Shown here piece after piece: positions 1 to 11,807 of a DNA stretch of 64,000 nt. The DNA is from Metabacillus niabensis (GTDB taxonomy: Bacteria > Bacillota > Bacilli > Bacillales > Bacillaceae), in NCBI RefSeq assembly GCF_020524345.1, contig NZ_JAIVLH010000014.1, positions 62,001-126,000 on the forward strand, in the 5' to 3' direction. The notes beneath the pieces are model-generated. The model did no database searches and was not told the DNA's origin. It was given only the letters and a program-made list of their open reading frames with translations. The number at the start of each line of letters is the position of its first letter. Position 1 is the stretch's first letter. Position numbers and translations under genes: made by a program.

Positions 1-263
1 CACCAATGTGTGGTACATGTCAGGTTGCTAAGAAAATGCTAAATGTAGTCGATGAGTTACTTCCAGAATTAGACATTTATTCAGTTAATTTAAATTATTA
101 TCCTGAAGAAGCGAAAGAATTAGGGATTGAAAGTGTACCGTGTTTGCTTTTATTCGTAGATGGGAAATTAAAGGAAAAGGTATATGCATTTCAGTCAGTT
201 GGATACCTTTATGACCTTTTAAAACAATATAATGGAAAAGATGACATATTTCTTGGGAAATAG
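1..263 (+). CDS. yusE: Thioredoxin-like protein YusE, 5'-truncated by the window edge
   Basis: The reading frame is open from the left edge and ends at the TAG at 261-263, so the true start lies outside the window. The first visible codons encode Pro-Met-Cys-Gly-Thr-Cys, a CxxC redox motif where thioredoxins carry theirs, followed by a beta-alpha-beta pattern and the cis-Pro segment SVPCLLLF, typical of thioredoxin folds. B. subtilis YusE is a short thioredoxin-like protein of about 106 residues, next to yusD and the met transporter, which is the same neighbourhood seen here. The role is presumed to be a small thiol-disulfide reductase; its partner is not known from sequence. Confidence 0.8.
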   Translation, partial: PMCGTCQVAKKMLNVVDELLPELDIYSVNLNYYPEEAKELGIESVPCLLLFVDGKLKEKVYAFQSVGYLYDLLKQYNGKDDIFLGK

Positions 264-370
264 TGCTGTTTTCACAAGAAGAGCAGAAACTGTCGAGATT
301 TATTTAAAGGATTCTTCCGATCATTCATGTAATTAGTTAATAAACTAATTGATGTTCGGGAGGATTTTTT

Positions 371-688
371 ATGTTCTTGACTGATTTTATTTCCAGCCTA
401 AATAAAGCTGATTTTATAAAGCCTATATTAATGAATCGTAAACTCATTGTTGAAGTTAGGCCCAAAAGTAGTGAGAGTTATTATCTTGAACTTTCAGCAA
501 AAAGATCAAGTATTTTGCCTTCTTGCCCACAAAAGGTTGATTTTTTTATTGAAGGTGGAAAGAAAGATTTAGAGGATATGATCAAAAATAACATTAGCAT
601 GAAACAGTTAATATCTTTTGGCAGTATATCCATAAAAGGGTCTTATCGTGATTTTTTAAAGCTTGATGCACTGATCAAATTAACATAG
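371..688 (+). CDS. yusD: SCP2-like small protein YusD
   Basis: A 105-residue protein. ATG 371 is preceded by a GGAGG SD at about 359-363. The pattern of a basic amphipathic N-terminus, alternating strands, and a C-terminal segment resembling SIKGSYRDFLKLDALIKL is like sterol-carrier-protein-2-type domains, in which a last strand and helix close a lipid pocket. In B. subtilis yusD sits between yusE and the methionine transporter genes, as here. A perfect 8-bp hairpin (AATTAGTT/AACTAATT, 331-350) lies just upstream. The function is not established; the assignment rests on position and a weak domain pattern. Confidence 0.6.
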   Translation: MFLTDFISSLNKADFIKPILMNRKLIVEVRPKSSESYYLELSAKRSSILPSCPQKVDFFIEGGKKDLEDMIKNNISMKQLISFGSISIKGSYRDFLKLDALIKLT

Positions 689-823
689 GGTAAAACCTCC
701 TTGAAGACTTGCCGAATATATGCTTGGACGATTACAATAAAAGGGTCTAAAAACAGAGTTTTTTCACCAAGTATTTGCACCTATTTGTAGACAAGGCAGT
801 AATACAATAGGGGAGGAATCAAA

Positions 824-2137
824 ATGAAAGAAAAACAATATCGACAAGAAACATTAACGATTCACGGTGGATTAAAAAAAGATGAAATGACAGGTGCAAG
901 ATCTGTACCTATCTATCAGTCAAACGCTTATGTGTTTGATAATACTGAACATGCAGCTAATTTATTTGGTCTGAAAGAGCCGGGATATATTTATACAAGA
1001 ATACATAATCCAACAGCAACCGTATTTGAGGAAAGAATTGCCCAACTTGAGGGCGGTATTGGTAGTTTAGCAGTAGCAAGTGGGATGGCAGCGATTACAT
1101 TATCGGTATTGAATATCGCCGGCGCTGGCGATGAAATTGTATCAGCATCTACCTTATATGGTGGAACTTATAATTTGTTTGCCACAACCTTGCCGAAATA
1201 TGGAATTAACACAACTTTTGTTGATCCGAAGAACCCTGAGAATTTCCGTGCAGCTATTACTCCAAAAACGAAAGCAATTTTTGCAGAAACAATTGGTAAT
1301 CCAAGTTTAGATATTCTTGATATTGAAGCTGTTGCAGAAGTTGCACATGAAGCTGGTATTCCGTTAATTGTTGATAATACATTTGCAACTCCATATCTGT
1401 GTAAACCGATTGAACATGGTGCTGATATAGTTGTTCACTCTGCGACAAAATGGTTATTAGGAAATGGAACAACAATGGGAGGAGTGATTGTAGATGGTGG
1501 AAAGTTTGACTGGAATAGCCCCAAATTCCCCGGATTTACAACACCGGACCCAAGCTATCATGACCTCGTATATTCTGAGGCCCTAGGTTCACAGGCTTAT
1601 ATCATAAAAGCTAGAGTGCAATTGTTACGAGATATGGGACCTGCCATTAGCCCATACAATGCATTTCAATTTACACTTGGTTTAGAAACTCTGCATGTAC
1701 GAATGAAAGAGCATGTATCAAATGCGCGGAAAATGGTTGATTACCTTGAGAACCATCCCGCTGTAGAATGGGTTCTATACCCTGATAGCCCGAATCATCC
1801 AGCAAAAGATTTGGCTGATAAATATCTTCCTAAGGGTGCAGGGTCAGTCATCGTTTTTGGTATTAAAGGTGGAAGAGAAGCAGGAGCCTCCTTAATAAAC
1901 TCTGTTGAATTGTGGTCACATGTGGCAAATGTAGGTGATGCCAAAAGCCTAATTATCCACCCGGCAAGTACAACACATCAACAACTAAATGATGAGGATT
2001 TAAAGAAATCAGGAGTTAAAGAAGACTTAATTCGCCTTTCAGTGGGGATAGAACATATTGATGATTTGATTGAGGACCTTGAACAAGCTATTGAAAAGGC
2101 TACAGGGATAAGAAGTTTAGAACAAGTGAAGATATAA
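824..2137 (+). CDS. metY: O-acetylhomoserine sulfhydrylase (O-acetylhomoserine aminocarboxypropyltransferase)
   Basis: A 437-residue Cys/Met-metabolism PLP enzyme that makes homocysteine (or methionine) from O-acetylhomoserine and sulfide (or methanethiol). The Schiff-base lysine is in HSATKWLLGNG (K209), after the D-N-T-F-A-T-P segment (VDNTFATPYLCKP), both hallmarks of the family. The length of about 430 fits MetY rather than the 380-residue MetB/MetC enzymes. The start is supported by a GGGGAGG SD. It lies between yusD and metN, where B. subtilis has no such gene, so it is an addition to the methionine neighbourhood. No S-box leader is visible upstream; the next gene downstream has one. 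Confidence 0.92.
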   Translation: MKEKQYRQETLTIHGGLKKDEMTGARSVPIYQSNAYVFDNTEHAANLFGLKEPGYIYTRIHNPTATVFEERIAQLEGGIGSLAVASGMAAITLSVLNIAGAGDEIVSASTLYGGTYNLFATTLPKYGINTTFVDPKNPENFRAAITPKTKAIFAETIGNPSLDILDIEAVAEVAHEAGIPLIVDNTFATPYLCKPIEHGADIVVHSATKWLLGNGTTMGGVIVDGGKFDWNSPKFPGFTTPDPSYHDLVYSEALGSQAYIIKARVQLLRDMGPAISPYNAFQFTLGLETLHVRMKEHVSNARKMVDYLENHPAVEWVLYPDSPNHPAKDLADKYLPKGAGSVIVFGIKGGREAGASLINSVELWSHVANVGDAKSLIIHPASTTHQQLNDEDLKKSGVKEDLIRLSVGIEHIDDLIEDLEQAIEKATGIRSLEQVKI

Positions 2138-2148
2138 AATAAAAAGAA

Positions 2149-2183
2149 GTAGGATGATCGCTTATGTCATCCTATTTTCTTTT
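2149..2183 (+). terminator. Rho-independent terminator after metY
   Basis: Stem GTAGGATGA / TCATCCTAT with loop, followed by a T-rich tail (TTTTCTTTTG). It ends the metY transcript before the separate S-box leader. Confidence 0.8.
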
Positions 2184-2332
2184 GTCTTAGAGCGTTTTTA
2201 TAGATAATCAGTGATTAACCAGAATTTTTTAAATTTTATAACAAAAGGTTTTTGATTGACATGATTTTTTAACACATGATACAATCACACTCGTATTTAA
2301 AAACCGACATTTACTTAATTTAATATAAGAAA

Positions 2333-2440
2333 CTCTTATCAAGAGAGGTGGAGGGAAGTGCCCGACGAAGCCCGGCAACCAACAACATATGTTGAAATGG
2401 TGCCAATTCACGCAAAGCTATCGCTTTGAGAGATGAGAGA
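2333..2440 (+). promoter_or_regulatory. SAM-I (S-box) riboswitch aptamer upstream of metNPQ
   Basis: The canonical S-box core is present: CTTATCAAGAGAGGTGGAGG at 2335-2354, then GCCCGACGAAGCCCGGCAACC within 2369-2390, a TGGTGCCAATTC segment near 2399-2410, and GCTTTGAGAGATGAGAG closing P1. This is the class-I SAM aptamer. It senses S-adenosylmethionine and stops transcription at the adjacent terminator when SAM is plentiful. It controls the methionine ABC importer that follows, as in B. subtilis. Confidence 0.97.
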
Positions 2441-2455
2441 AAGGATTTATAAGTG

Positions 2456-2486
2456 CCTTTCTGCTCATTTAGTAGAAAGGTTTTTT
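2456..2486 (+). terminator. Riboswitch-controlled terminator of metNPQ
   Basis: Stem CCTTTCTGC...AGTAGAAAGG followed by TTTTTT. The left arm can alternatively pair with the GAGAAAGG segment at 2436-2444 from the aptamer side, giving the antiterminator expected of an S-box. Confidence 0.9.
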
Positions 2487-2533
2487 ATTTTGTATTTATT
2501 AAATAATAAGATCGTTAGAAAGAAGGTGACAGC

Positions 2534-3559
2534 ATGATTACATTATCAAATGTCAGTAAAATATATGAAACAAAATCAGGTCAAGTTAAAGCTGTAAATA
2601 ATGTAAATCTTGAGATCGAGAAAGGTGAGATCTTCGGAATCATTGGTTATAGTGGTGCAGGTAAAAGTTCTTTAATTCGTCTATTAAATGGGTTGGAAAA
2701 GCCAACAAGCGGGGAAGTAACAGTAGCTGATAGTAGAATTGATTCTGCTTCAGGCGCAAAGCTCCGAAAAGCCCGTTTAGAAATAAGCATGATCTTTCAA
2801 CATTTTAATTTGTTATGGTCAAGAACGGTCCGTGAAAATATTGCCTTTCCATTAGAAATTGCCGGAGTGAAAAAAGCTGAACGACTAAGACGTGTAGATG
2901 AATTAATCAAGCTTGTCGGCTTGGAAGGTCGTGAAAATGCTTACCCTTCTCAATTAAGTGGTGGACAAAAGCAACGTGTGGGGATTGCCAGAGCACTAGC
3001 AAATAATCCAAAAGTTTTATTATGTGATGAAGCAACGTCAGCGCTGGATCCTCAAACAACTGACTCGATTTTGGAGTTATTAGTCGATATTAATAAACGT
3101 TTAGGTTTAACCATTGTTCTTATCACACATGAGATGCATGTTATCCGTAAGATTTGTCATCGTGTTGCAGTGATGGAAAATGGTGAGGTAGTGGAACAAG
3201 GAAATGTTTTAGATGTATTTAAAAACCCGCAAAAACCAATTACAAGAACATTTGTAAAACAAATTTCTGAACCGGACGATACGAAGGAAGCAGTGGAGCA
3301 TTTGTTAAAGAACTATGATTCTGGGAAAGTACTGCAGCTAACATTTGTAGGTGAGGGAGCAGAGAGGCCATTAATTACGAATATCATTAGAAATTTTCAG
3401 ATTGAAGTAAATATTCTTCAAGGTAAAATCTCGCAAACTCAAAATGGATCATATGGTTCGTTATTTTTACATGTAGATGGAAAACAAGAAGAAATCGATC
3501 GTGCTGTCGCATTTATTAAAGAACAACAAGTTGAAGTGGAGGTGCTGGTGAATGCTTGA
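2534..3559 (+). CDS. metN: Methionine ABC importer, ATP-binding protein MetN
   Basis: A 341-residue ATPase of the methionine uptake transporter. Walker A is GYSGAGKSS (about 38-46), the ABC signature LSGGQKQR is near residue 140, and Walker B is VLLCDEATSALDP. The C-terminal about 80 residues form the NIL domain that binds methionine and inhibits the transporter in the E. coli homologue. The start ATG has an AGAAGGTGA SD. It overlaps metP by 8 nt, so translation is coupled. Expression is under the S-box at 2333-2486. Confidence 0.96.
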   Translation: MITLSNVSKIYETKSGQVKAVNNVNLEIEKGEIFGIIGYSGAGKSSLIRLLNGLEKPTSGEVTVADSRIDSASGAKLRKARLEISMIFQHFNLLWSRTVRENIAFPLEIAGVKKAERLRRVDELIKLVGLEGRENAYPSQLSGGQKQRVGIARALANNPKVLLCDEATSALDPQTTDSILELLVDINKRLGLTIVLITHEMHVIRKICHRVAVMENGEVVEQGNVLDVFKNPQKPITRTFVKQISEPDDTKEAVEHLLKNYDSGKVLQLTFVGEGAERPLITNIIRNFQIEVNILQGKISQTQNGSYGSLFLHVDGKQEEIDRAVAFIKEQQVEVEVLVNA

Positions 3560-4220
3560 ACAGTTTCTTCCAAATGTGAATTGGGAAAAGGTATGGGAAG
3601 CAACATATGAGACAACTTATATGACAGGTGTTTCAGTTGTGGCAACCTTATTCATCGGAATCATCCTTGGGCTTCTATTATTTTTAACATCAAAGGGCAA
3701 CATATGGGGTAACAGTGTTTTTAACACCGTTCTTTCCGGAATTGTAAACATCTTTCGTTCAATACCGTTTATTATTTTAGTTATTTTGCTTTTACCGATG
3801 ACAAAAGTGATTGTTGGCACTATCCTTGGTGCAAATGCGGCACTCCCCGCTTTAATTATCGGAGCAGCTCCTTTTTATGCAAGAATGGTAGAGCTTGCTT
3901 TAAGAGAAGTGGATAAAGGAGTTATTGAAGCTGCTAAATCTATGGGGGCAAAAACGTCCACGATCATGTGGAAAGTCCTTTTACCTGAATCACTTCCGGC
4001 ACTAGTTTCAGGAATAACTGTTACAGCTATTGCTTTAGTAGGCTATACGGCAATGGCAGGTGTTGTTGGGGCAGGAGGATTAGGTGACCTGGCATACCGT
4101 GAAGGTTTCCAGAGAAATAATTTTGAAGTAACAATTGTTGCGACAATCTTTATCTTAATTATTGTGTTTATTATCCAATTTATTGGAGATATATTAGTTA
4201 AAGCTATTGATAAACGTTAG
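3552..4220 (+). CDS. metP: Methionine ABC importer, permease MetP (MetI)
   Basis: A 222-residue membrane protein with about five hydrophobic helices. It carries the ABC permease EAA-loop pattern, ELALREVDKGVIEAAKSMGA at about residues 115-134, which docks onto MetN. The start ATG lies inside the end of metN and its SD (GGAGGTG) is inside the metN coding sequence. The gene is followed 12 nt later by the lipoprotein gene metQ. The product is named MetI in E. coli and MetP (YusB) in B. subtilis. Confidence 0.95.
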   Translation: MLEQFLPNVNWEKVWEATYETTYMTGVSVVATLFIGIILGLLLFLTSKGNIWGNSVFNTVLSGIVNIFRSIPFIILVILLLPMTKVIVGTILGANAALPALIIGAAPFYARMVELALREVDKGVIEAAKSMGAKTSTIMWKVLLPESLPALVSGITVTAIALVGYTAMAGVVGAGGLGDLAYREGFQRNNFEVTIVATIFILIIVFIIQFIGDILVKAIDKR

Positions 4221-4232
4221 GAGGAAAACAAA

Positions 4233-5087
4233 GTGAAAAAGTACTTACTATCTATTGTATTTACGATCTTTGCCATTCTTTTAGTTGCTTGCGGCGGCGG
4301 GGAAGATAATGGATCACAAGAATCAACTGAAGGAAACACAGAACAAGAAACAAAAGTTCTAACAGTTGGAGCTACTACAGTTCCGCATGCTGAAATCCTG
4401 GAAGAAGCAAAGCCGCTATTAGAAGAAAAAGGGATTGAATTAAAAATTGAAGAGTTTTCTGATTATCCATTAATTAACCCTGCGCTAGCCAATGGTGATC
4501 TTGATGCAAACTACTTCCAACATGTTCCGTATCTAGATAATGCTGTGAAAGAGAATGGTTTTGAAATTGAAAATGCCGGAGCAATCCATATTGAGCCATT
4601 TGGTATTTACTCAAAAGAATATAAAGATCTTGAGGACTTACCGGAAGGTGCAAAAATTATCATGAGCAATAACGTTGCGGAAATGGGTCGCGTATTAGCT
4701 CTACTTGAAGAAAAAGGGTTAATTAAGCTTAATCCGGATGTTGAAAAAATTAACGCAACAAAAGATGATATTGTAGAAAATGAAAAAAATCTAGAAATTG
4801 ATGATAGTGTTGCACCTGAAATGTTGGCAAGTGCTTATGAAAATGATGAGGGTGCTGCTGTTATTATTAATGGAAACTATGCATTAGCAGCTGGGCTGAA
4901 TCCGGCGGAAGATGCAGTTGCTCTAGAAGCAGGAGAAAATAATCCTTATGCAAATATCATCGCTATCCGAAGCGAAGACAAAGATAAAGAAGAAATTAAA
5001 ACTCTAGTAGAAGTATTAAAATCTGAAGAGATTAAAGAATTCATCAACACAAAATATCCTGGTTCTGTTTTACCAGTGAATGATTAA
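4233..5087 (+). CDS. metQ: Methionine-binding lipoprotein MetQ
   Basis: A 284-residue NlpA/MetQ-family substrate-binding protein. The signal peptide ends in the lipobox LLVAC with the lipidated Cys at residue 20, followed by a Gly-rich tether and an acidic low-complexity linker (about 21-40). The mature domain contains the NLPA-family segments DYPLINPALANGDLDANYFQ and NPYANIIAIRSED. It anchors outside the membrane and delivers methionine (L or D) to MetP/MetN. SD AGGAGG precedes the start. It is the last gene of the S-box-regulated operon. Confidence 0.95.
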   Translation: MKKYLLSIVFTIFAILLVACGGGEDNGSQESTEGNTEQETKVLTVGATTVPHAEILEEAKPLLEEKGIELKIEEFSDYPLINPALANGDLDANYFQHVPYLDNAVKENGFEIENAGAIHIEPFGIYSKEYKDLEDLPEGAKIIMSNNVAEMGRVLALLEEKGLIKLNPDVEKINATKDDIVENEKNLEIDDSVAPEMLASAYENDEGAAVIINGNYALAAGLNPAEDAVALEAGENNPYANIIAIRSEDKDKEEIKTLVEVLKSEEIKEFINTKYPGSVLPVND

Positions 5088-5098
5088 TCAAAGAACGG

Positions 5099-5128
5099 GA
5101 GATCTGTCTAACAGCAGGTCTCTTTTTT
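5099..5128 (+). terminator. Terminator after metQ
   Basis: Stem GAGATCTG / CAGGTCTC with TTTTTT tail, 11 nt after the metQ stop. Confidence 0.9.
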
Positions 5129-5204
5129 CGTGCTTCTTTTGAATACAATTAAAGGAAATATGCATACTAAACCTGATGATGAAATTAGAATGGAGCTGTG
5201 TAAA

Positions 5205-5576
5205 ATGGAACAGAATGAAGAACTTATGACCTCTACTGAAGCTGCTTTACATGAATATAAAATGGGTTTAGGAATGTTCACTCAAAAAATGCCGGACATT
5301 GCAACACATTATAATGCATTTACAGAGGCGTGTTTTAAGGAAGGAAATCTTTCTAAGAAGGAAAAGCATTTAATTGCTTTAGGAATTGCGATTAATACTC
5401 AAGACGAATACTGTATTATCTACCATGCAAAAGGATGTCTTGATAACGGGGCAAGTGAAGAGGAAATCCTGGAAGCGGTTGGTGTTACAGCAGCTTTTGG
5501 TGGAGGAGCTGCGATGAGCCAAGCTGTTACACTTGTTCAGGAATGTATTCAAGAATTGAATCAATTAAAGCAATAA
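5205..5576 (+). CDS. yurZ: Carboxymuconolactone decarboxylase-like (AhpD-fold) protein YurZ
   Basis: A 123-residue helical protein. ATG 5205 is chosen because GGAG lies 9 nt upstream; an in-frame upstream ATG-less extension has no SD. The AhpD core is [11 protein letters not shown]: the first Cys and the His are kept, but the usual CxxC is CxxY, so a two-cysteine peroxidase cycle is unlikely at this site. B. subtilis yurZ sits between metQ and sufC, as here. The true reaction is unknown. Confidence 0.8.
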   Translation: MEQNEELMTSTEAALHEYKMGLGMFTQKMPDIATHYNAFTEACFKEGNLSKKEKHLIALGIAINTQDEYCIIYHAKGCLDNGASEEEILEAVGVTAAFGGGAAMSQAVTLVQECIQELNQLKQ

Positions 5577-5745
5577 GTTGAGTAAAATAGAGAATCATGA
5601 AGAAAAACAACAGATAATGTATCTAAACTGACAGAATGATTCGTAATCAGACAGTATGGTTTGTGAGATTATCTTACGAACTTTGAGTTGAGTGAAAATT
5701 CTTGCTATGCTTATTATGTAATAAATAATAAGCTGAAAGGATTGA

Positions 5746-5949
5746 TTCATTATTCACTCGAATCAAGCTTCACTCGACCTGAAATTTACTCCGGAAATGG
5801 AAAAGGCGATGCATCAGTCTCACGGAATGGGATATGCAGAGTATGCTAGAAAGCATGATAAACGCATGGATGTTGAAATGAGTCGGGAAGAAGAATACCG
5901 AAAAAGTCAGTTGATTTATGCAGATCTTGAACGAAAAATGAAAAAGTAG
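5746..5949 (+). pseudogene. Possible small CDS lacking a standard start codon
   Basis: An open frame of 67 codons after a TGA, ending in TAG 5947-5949. The residues look protein-like, charged and helical: SHGMGYAEYARKHDKR then SREEEYRKSQLIYADLERK. A GAAAGG SD at 5735-5740 would place initiation near 5749, where only ATT codons occur in frame. The nearest ATG is 5797 (50 residues, weak SD), and a TTG at 5742 is in another frame. A plausible promoter (TTGAGT, 17 bp, TATGCT) and an inverted repeat CTTATTAT/ATAATAAG lie upstream, and a good terminator follows. It may be a real gene with an unusual start or a decayed one. No family was recognised. Confidence 0.4.
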
Positions 5950-5967
5950 GATTTATAGATGAGCGGG

Positions 5968-5998
5968 GAATCAGTGGGAGACACTGATTCTTCTTTTA
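5968..5998 (+). terminator. Terminator after the 5746-5949 frame
   Basis: Stem GAATCAGTG / CACTGATTC with a loop of five and a T-rich tail (TTCTTTTATT). Its presence supports a transcribed unit just upstream. Confidence 0.8.
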
Positions 5999-6043
5999 TT
6001 TTACTTTTAGAAAGTTTAACTATACTAAAAGATTAAAGTATAA

Positions 6044-6092
6044 GAAAAGACATCGACTTCCGCCATTCTTGGCGGTAAGTCGTGTTTTTCTA
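6044..6092. repeat. Long near-perfect hairpin with no adjacent gene
   Basis: About 22 bp of complementary arms (AGAAAAGACATCGACTTCCG side and GGCGGTAAGTCGTG side) around a TTCT loop, with two or three bulges, ending in GTTTTTCT. It could act as a terminator but follows another terminator with no gene between, so its source transcript is unclear. Confidence 0.55.
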
Positions 6093-6126
6093 AACAAGTA
6101 AGTATACATGTTTGTACTTAGTGTGG

Positions 6127-6200
6127 TGTCTAGCTCCAGCGCTTAGCCTTCGAGGTCATAAGGCTGATCAATGTGCTTGCGCTTTTCTTATGAACAATAT
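6127..6200. repeat. Dispersed Bacillus repeat, short copy
   Basis: It begins TCTAGCTCCAGCGC and ends near GATCAATGTGCTTGCGC plus CTTTTCTTATGAAC. The same ends occur at 61788-61914 (TCCAGCTCCAGCGCC and GATCAAGGCGCTTTCGC). The two ends of each copy are partly complementary, so the element is an imperfect palindrome. Similar AGCTCCAGCGCCTAG-type elements are common between genes in Bacillaceae. Confidence 0.75.
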
Positions 6201-6407
6201 AATATAAGCAGAATAAATTTCATCCCCGAGAGAATGTTTTCTAGGAGAAAGGACGAAAATAATCAAGGTACCTAAAGGGTAGATTCACAGAGAAATGTGT
6301 TATATAGTAGAAACTGGCTAATTTCTCTATCTACATATCATTGTAGTGTAAATGTATGAAAGACTGGATTTTATCACACGACAATTTTCGACCAGAACTC
6401 ATAAAGG

Positions 6408-6457
6408 TTGTGTTCACTTTTCATTTGTTATAATATTAGAATGAGAATAAAATGAGA
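6408..6457 (+). promoter_or_regulatory. Probable suf operon promoter with a Fur-like repeat
   Basis: A perfect -10 TATAAT lies at 6429-6434, with a weak -35 TTGTGT at 6408-6413 (15-bp spacing). Immediately after the -10 is AATGAGAATAAAATGAGAAT, a direct repeat of (A)ATGAGAAT that resembles metal-regulator (Fur/PerR type) hexamer arrays. The operator reading is inference only. Confidence 0.5.
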
Positions 6458-6493
6458 ATTAGTAAACTTTATATAACATGGAGGGTTTTCAAT

Positions 6494-7279
6494 ATGGCAG
6501 GTTCTACATTAATCATTAAGGATTTACACGTAGAAATTGATGGAAAAGAAATTCTTAAAGGTGTAAATCTTGAAATAAAAGGCGGAGAGTTCCACGCAAT
6601 CATGGGACCAAATGGAACGGGTAAATCAACTTTGTCTTCAGCAATTATGGGTCACCCTAAATATGAAGTGACAAAAGGCAGTATCACATTGGATGGTGAA
6701 GATGTACTTGAAATGGAAGTTGACGAGCGTGCTCGTGCAGGTCTATTCTTAGCAATGCAATACCCAAGTGAAATCAGCGGGGTTACAAATGCTGACTTCT
6801 TACGTTCTTCAATTAATGCTCGTCGCGAAGAAGGAGACGAGATTTCATTAATGAAATTTATCCGCAAAATGGATGCGAATATGGAAGAGCTTGAAATGGA
6901 TCAAGATATGGCTCAACGTTATTTAAATGAAGGATTTTCTGGTGGAGAGAAGAAACGTAACGAAATTCTTCAGTTAATGATGATTGAACCAAAAATTGCG
7001 ATCTTAGATGAAATCGATTCTGGTCTTGATATCGATGCATTAAAAGTTGTAGCAAAAGGAATCAACAAAATGCGCAGTGAGGAATTCGGCTGCTTAATGA
7101 TTACTCACTACCAACGCTTATTAAACTATATTACTCCAGATAAAGTACATGTTATGATGCAAGGACGTGTAGTAAAGTCAGGTGGTCCTGAATTAGCTCA
7201 ACGTCTGGAAGCAGAAGGATATGACTGGATTAAGCAAGAATTAGGTATTGAAGACGAAACTGTTGGACAAGAAGCATAA
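6494..7279 (+). CDS. sufC: Fe-S assembly ATPase SufC
   Basis: A 261-residue ABC-type ATPase of the SufBCD scaffold. Walker A is GPNGTGKST (about 38-46), the signature is FSGGEKKRNE, and Walker B is AILDEIDSGLD, typical of SufC. The start is ATG 6494 because GGAGG lies at 6481-6485; an upstream in-frame ATG at 6452 lacks an SD and overlaps the promoter. It is the first gene of sufCDSUB, the main cluster-building system of Gram-positive bacteria. Confidence 0.97.
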   Translation: MAGSTLIIKDLHVEIDGKEILKGVNLEIKGGEFHAIMGPNGTGKSTLSSAIMGHPKYEVTKGSITLDGEDVLEMEVDERARAGLFLAMQYPSEISGVTNADFLRSSINARREEGDEISLMKFIRKMDANMEELEMDQDMAQRYLNEGFSGGEKKRNEILQLMMIEPKIAILDEIDSGLDIDALKVVAKGINKMRSEEFGCLMITHYQRLLNYITPDKVHVMMQGRVVKSGGPELAQRLEAEGYDWIKQELGIEDETVGQEA

Positions 7280-7302
7280 TTGTAAGGGGGATTATGAGAC
7301 GT

Positions 7303-10251
<2,949 letters not shown>

Positions 10252-10290
10252 TTTACGCTTATAAATCTAACTGGATTGGAGTGAATGTAG

Positions 10291-11688
10291 ATGGCAAAAA
10301 AAGCACCTGAAATCGGCGATTACAAGTATGGCTTTGCTGACAAGGATGTTTCCATCTTCCGTTCTAAACGAGGATTAACGAAAGAGATAGTGGAAGAAAT
10401 CTCTCGTATGAAAGATGAGCCACAATGGATGCTTGATTTCCGTTTGAAATCTTTAGAGCATTTTTATAATATGCCAATGCCACAATGGGGTGGAGATTTG
10501 GCTTCACTTAATTTCGATGAAATTACGTATTATGTAAAACCATCTGAGAAATCAGAACGTTCATGGGATGAGGTACCTGAGGAGATCAAAGCTACATTTG
10601 ATAAATTAGGTATTCCTGAAGCAGAACAAAAGTATTTGGCTGGTGTATCAGCTCAGTATGAATCAGAGGTTGTTTACCATAACATGAAAGAAGACCTTGA
10701 AGAGCTTGGAATTGTCTTCAAAGATACAGATACAGCGTTAAAAGAAAACGAAGATATTTTCCGTGAGCACTTTGGTAAGGTTATTCCGGCCGCGGACAAT
10801 AAGTTCTCTGCCCTTAACTCAGCTGTATGGTCTGGTGGATCATTTATTTATGTACCAAAAGGTGTAAAAGTAGATACTCCATTACAAGCATACTTCCGTA
10901 TTAACTCTGAAAACATGGGTCAATTCGAGCGTACATTAATCATTGTTGATGAAGGCGCACATGTACATTATGTTGAAGGGTGTACAGCTCCAGTTTATAC
11001 AACAAACTCACTTCACAGTGCTGTTGTTGAAATCATTGTAAAAGATGGCGGATACTGCCGTTATACAACAATCCAAAACTGGGCGAACAACGTATTTAAC
11101 CTTGTAACAAAGCGTGCGGTTTGTGATGCGAATGCAACAATGGAATGGATTGATGGTAACATTGGTTCGAAATTAACAATGAAATATCCTGCAGTTATCC
11201 TTAGAGGTGAAGGTGCAAGAGGTATGACATTATCAATTGCTTTAGCTGGTAAAGGACAACACCAGGATGCAGGGGCAAAAATGATTCACCTTGCTCCAAA
11301 CACATCATCAACCATCGTGTCTAAATCCATCTCAAAACAAGGTGGTAAAGTAACATACCGTGGTATTGTTCACTTTGGACGTAAAGCTGAAGGAGCAAGA
11401 TCAAATATTGAATGTGATACACTAATTATGGATAACCAATCAACATCTGATACAATTCCATACAATGAGATTTTAAACGACAATATCTCACTGGAGCACG
11501 AAGCAAAAGTATCAAAAGTATCAGAAGAGCAATTATTCTATCTCATGAGCCGTGGTATTTCCGAAGAAGAAGCAACTGAAATGATCGTAATGGGCTTTAT
11601 CGAGCCATTTACAAAAGAGCTTCCAATGGAATATGCAGTAGAAATGAACCGTCTAATCAAGTTCGAGATGGAAGGTTCTATCGGGTAA
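10291..11688 (+). CDS. sufB: Fe-S assembly scaffold SufB
   Basis: A 465-residue SufB, the scaffold subunit on which the cluster is built together with SufC and SufD. It is highly conserved in length and sequence; the C-terminal region has the family pattern [18 protein letters not shown] and NECDTL-type Cys-containing segments ([12 protein letters not shown]). SD TTGGAGTGA precedes the ATG. It lies 39 nt after sufU and is the last gene of the operon. Confidence 0.96.
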   Translation: MAKKAPEIGDYKYGFADKDVSIFRSKRGLTKEIVEEISRMKDEPQWMLDFRLKSLEHFYNMPMPQWGGDLASLNFDEITYYVKPSEKSERSWDEVPEEIKATFDKLGIPEAEQKYLAGVSAQYESEVVYHNMKEDLEELGIVFKDTDTALKENEDIFREHFGKVIPAADNKFSALNSAVWSGGSFIYVPKGVKVDTPLQAYFRINSENMGQFERTLIIVDEGAHVHYVEGCTAPVYTTNSLHSAVVEIIVKDGGYCRYTTIQNWANNVFNLVTKRAVCDANATMEWIDGNIGSKLTMKYPAVILRGEGARGMTLSIALAGKGQHQDAGAKMIHLAPNTSSTIVSKSISKQGGKVTYRGIVHFGRKAEGARSNIECDTLIMDNQSTSDTIPYNEILNDNISLEHEAKVSKVSEEQLFYLMSRGISEEEATEMIVMGFIEPFTKELPMEYAVEMNRLIKFEMEGSIG

Positions 11689-11704
11689 TATAATGAAACA
11701 AAAC

Positions 11705-11736
11705 GGGACTGACAATTATGTCGGTTCCTTTTTTTT
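11705..11736 (+). terminator. Terminator of the suf operon
   Basis: Stem GGGACTGACA / TGTCGGTTCC with an ATTA loop and eight Ts. Confidence 0.9.
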
Positions 11737-11807
11737 AACTTTCTATCTATGAACGTGGTATAGTATGGGTAGAAAAAATCTAAAACTATATTCCAGGGTG
11801 ATTCTGA

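Noticed and set aside
689-823. Possible S-box leader before metY
   Set aside because: None of the conserved SAM-I blocks (CTTATCAAGAGAGG, GCCCGAxGAAGCCCG-type) occur here; only the copy before metN has them.
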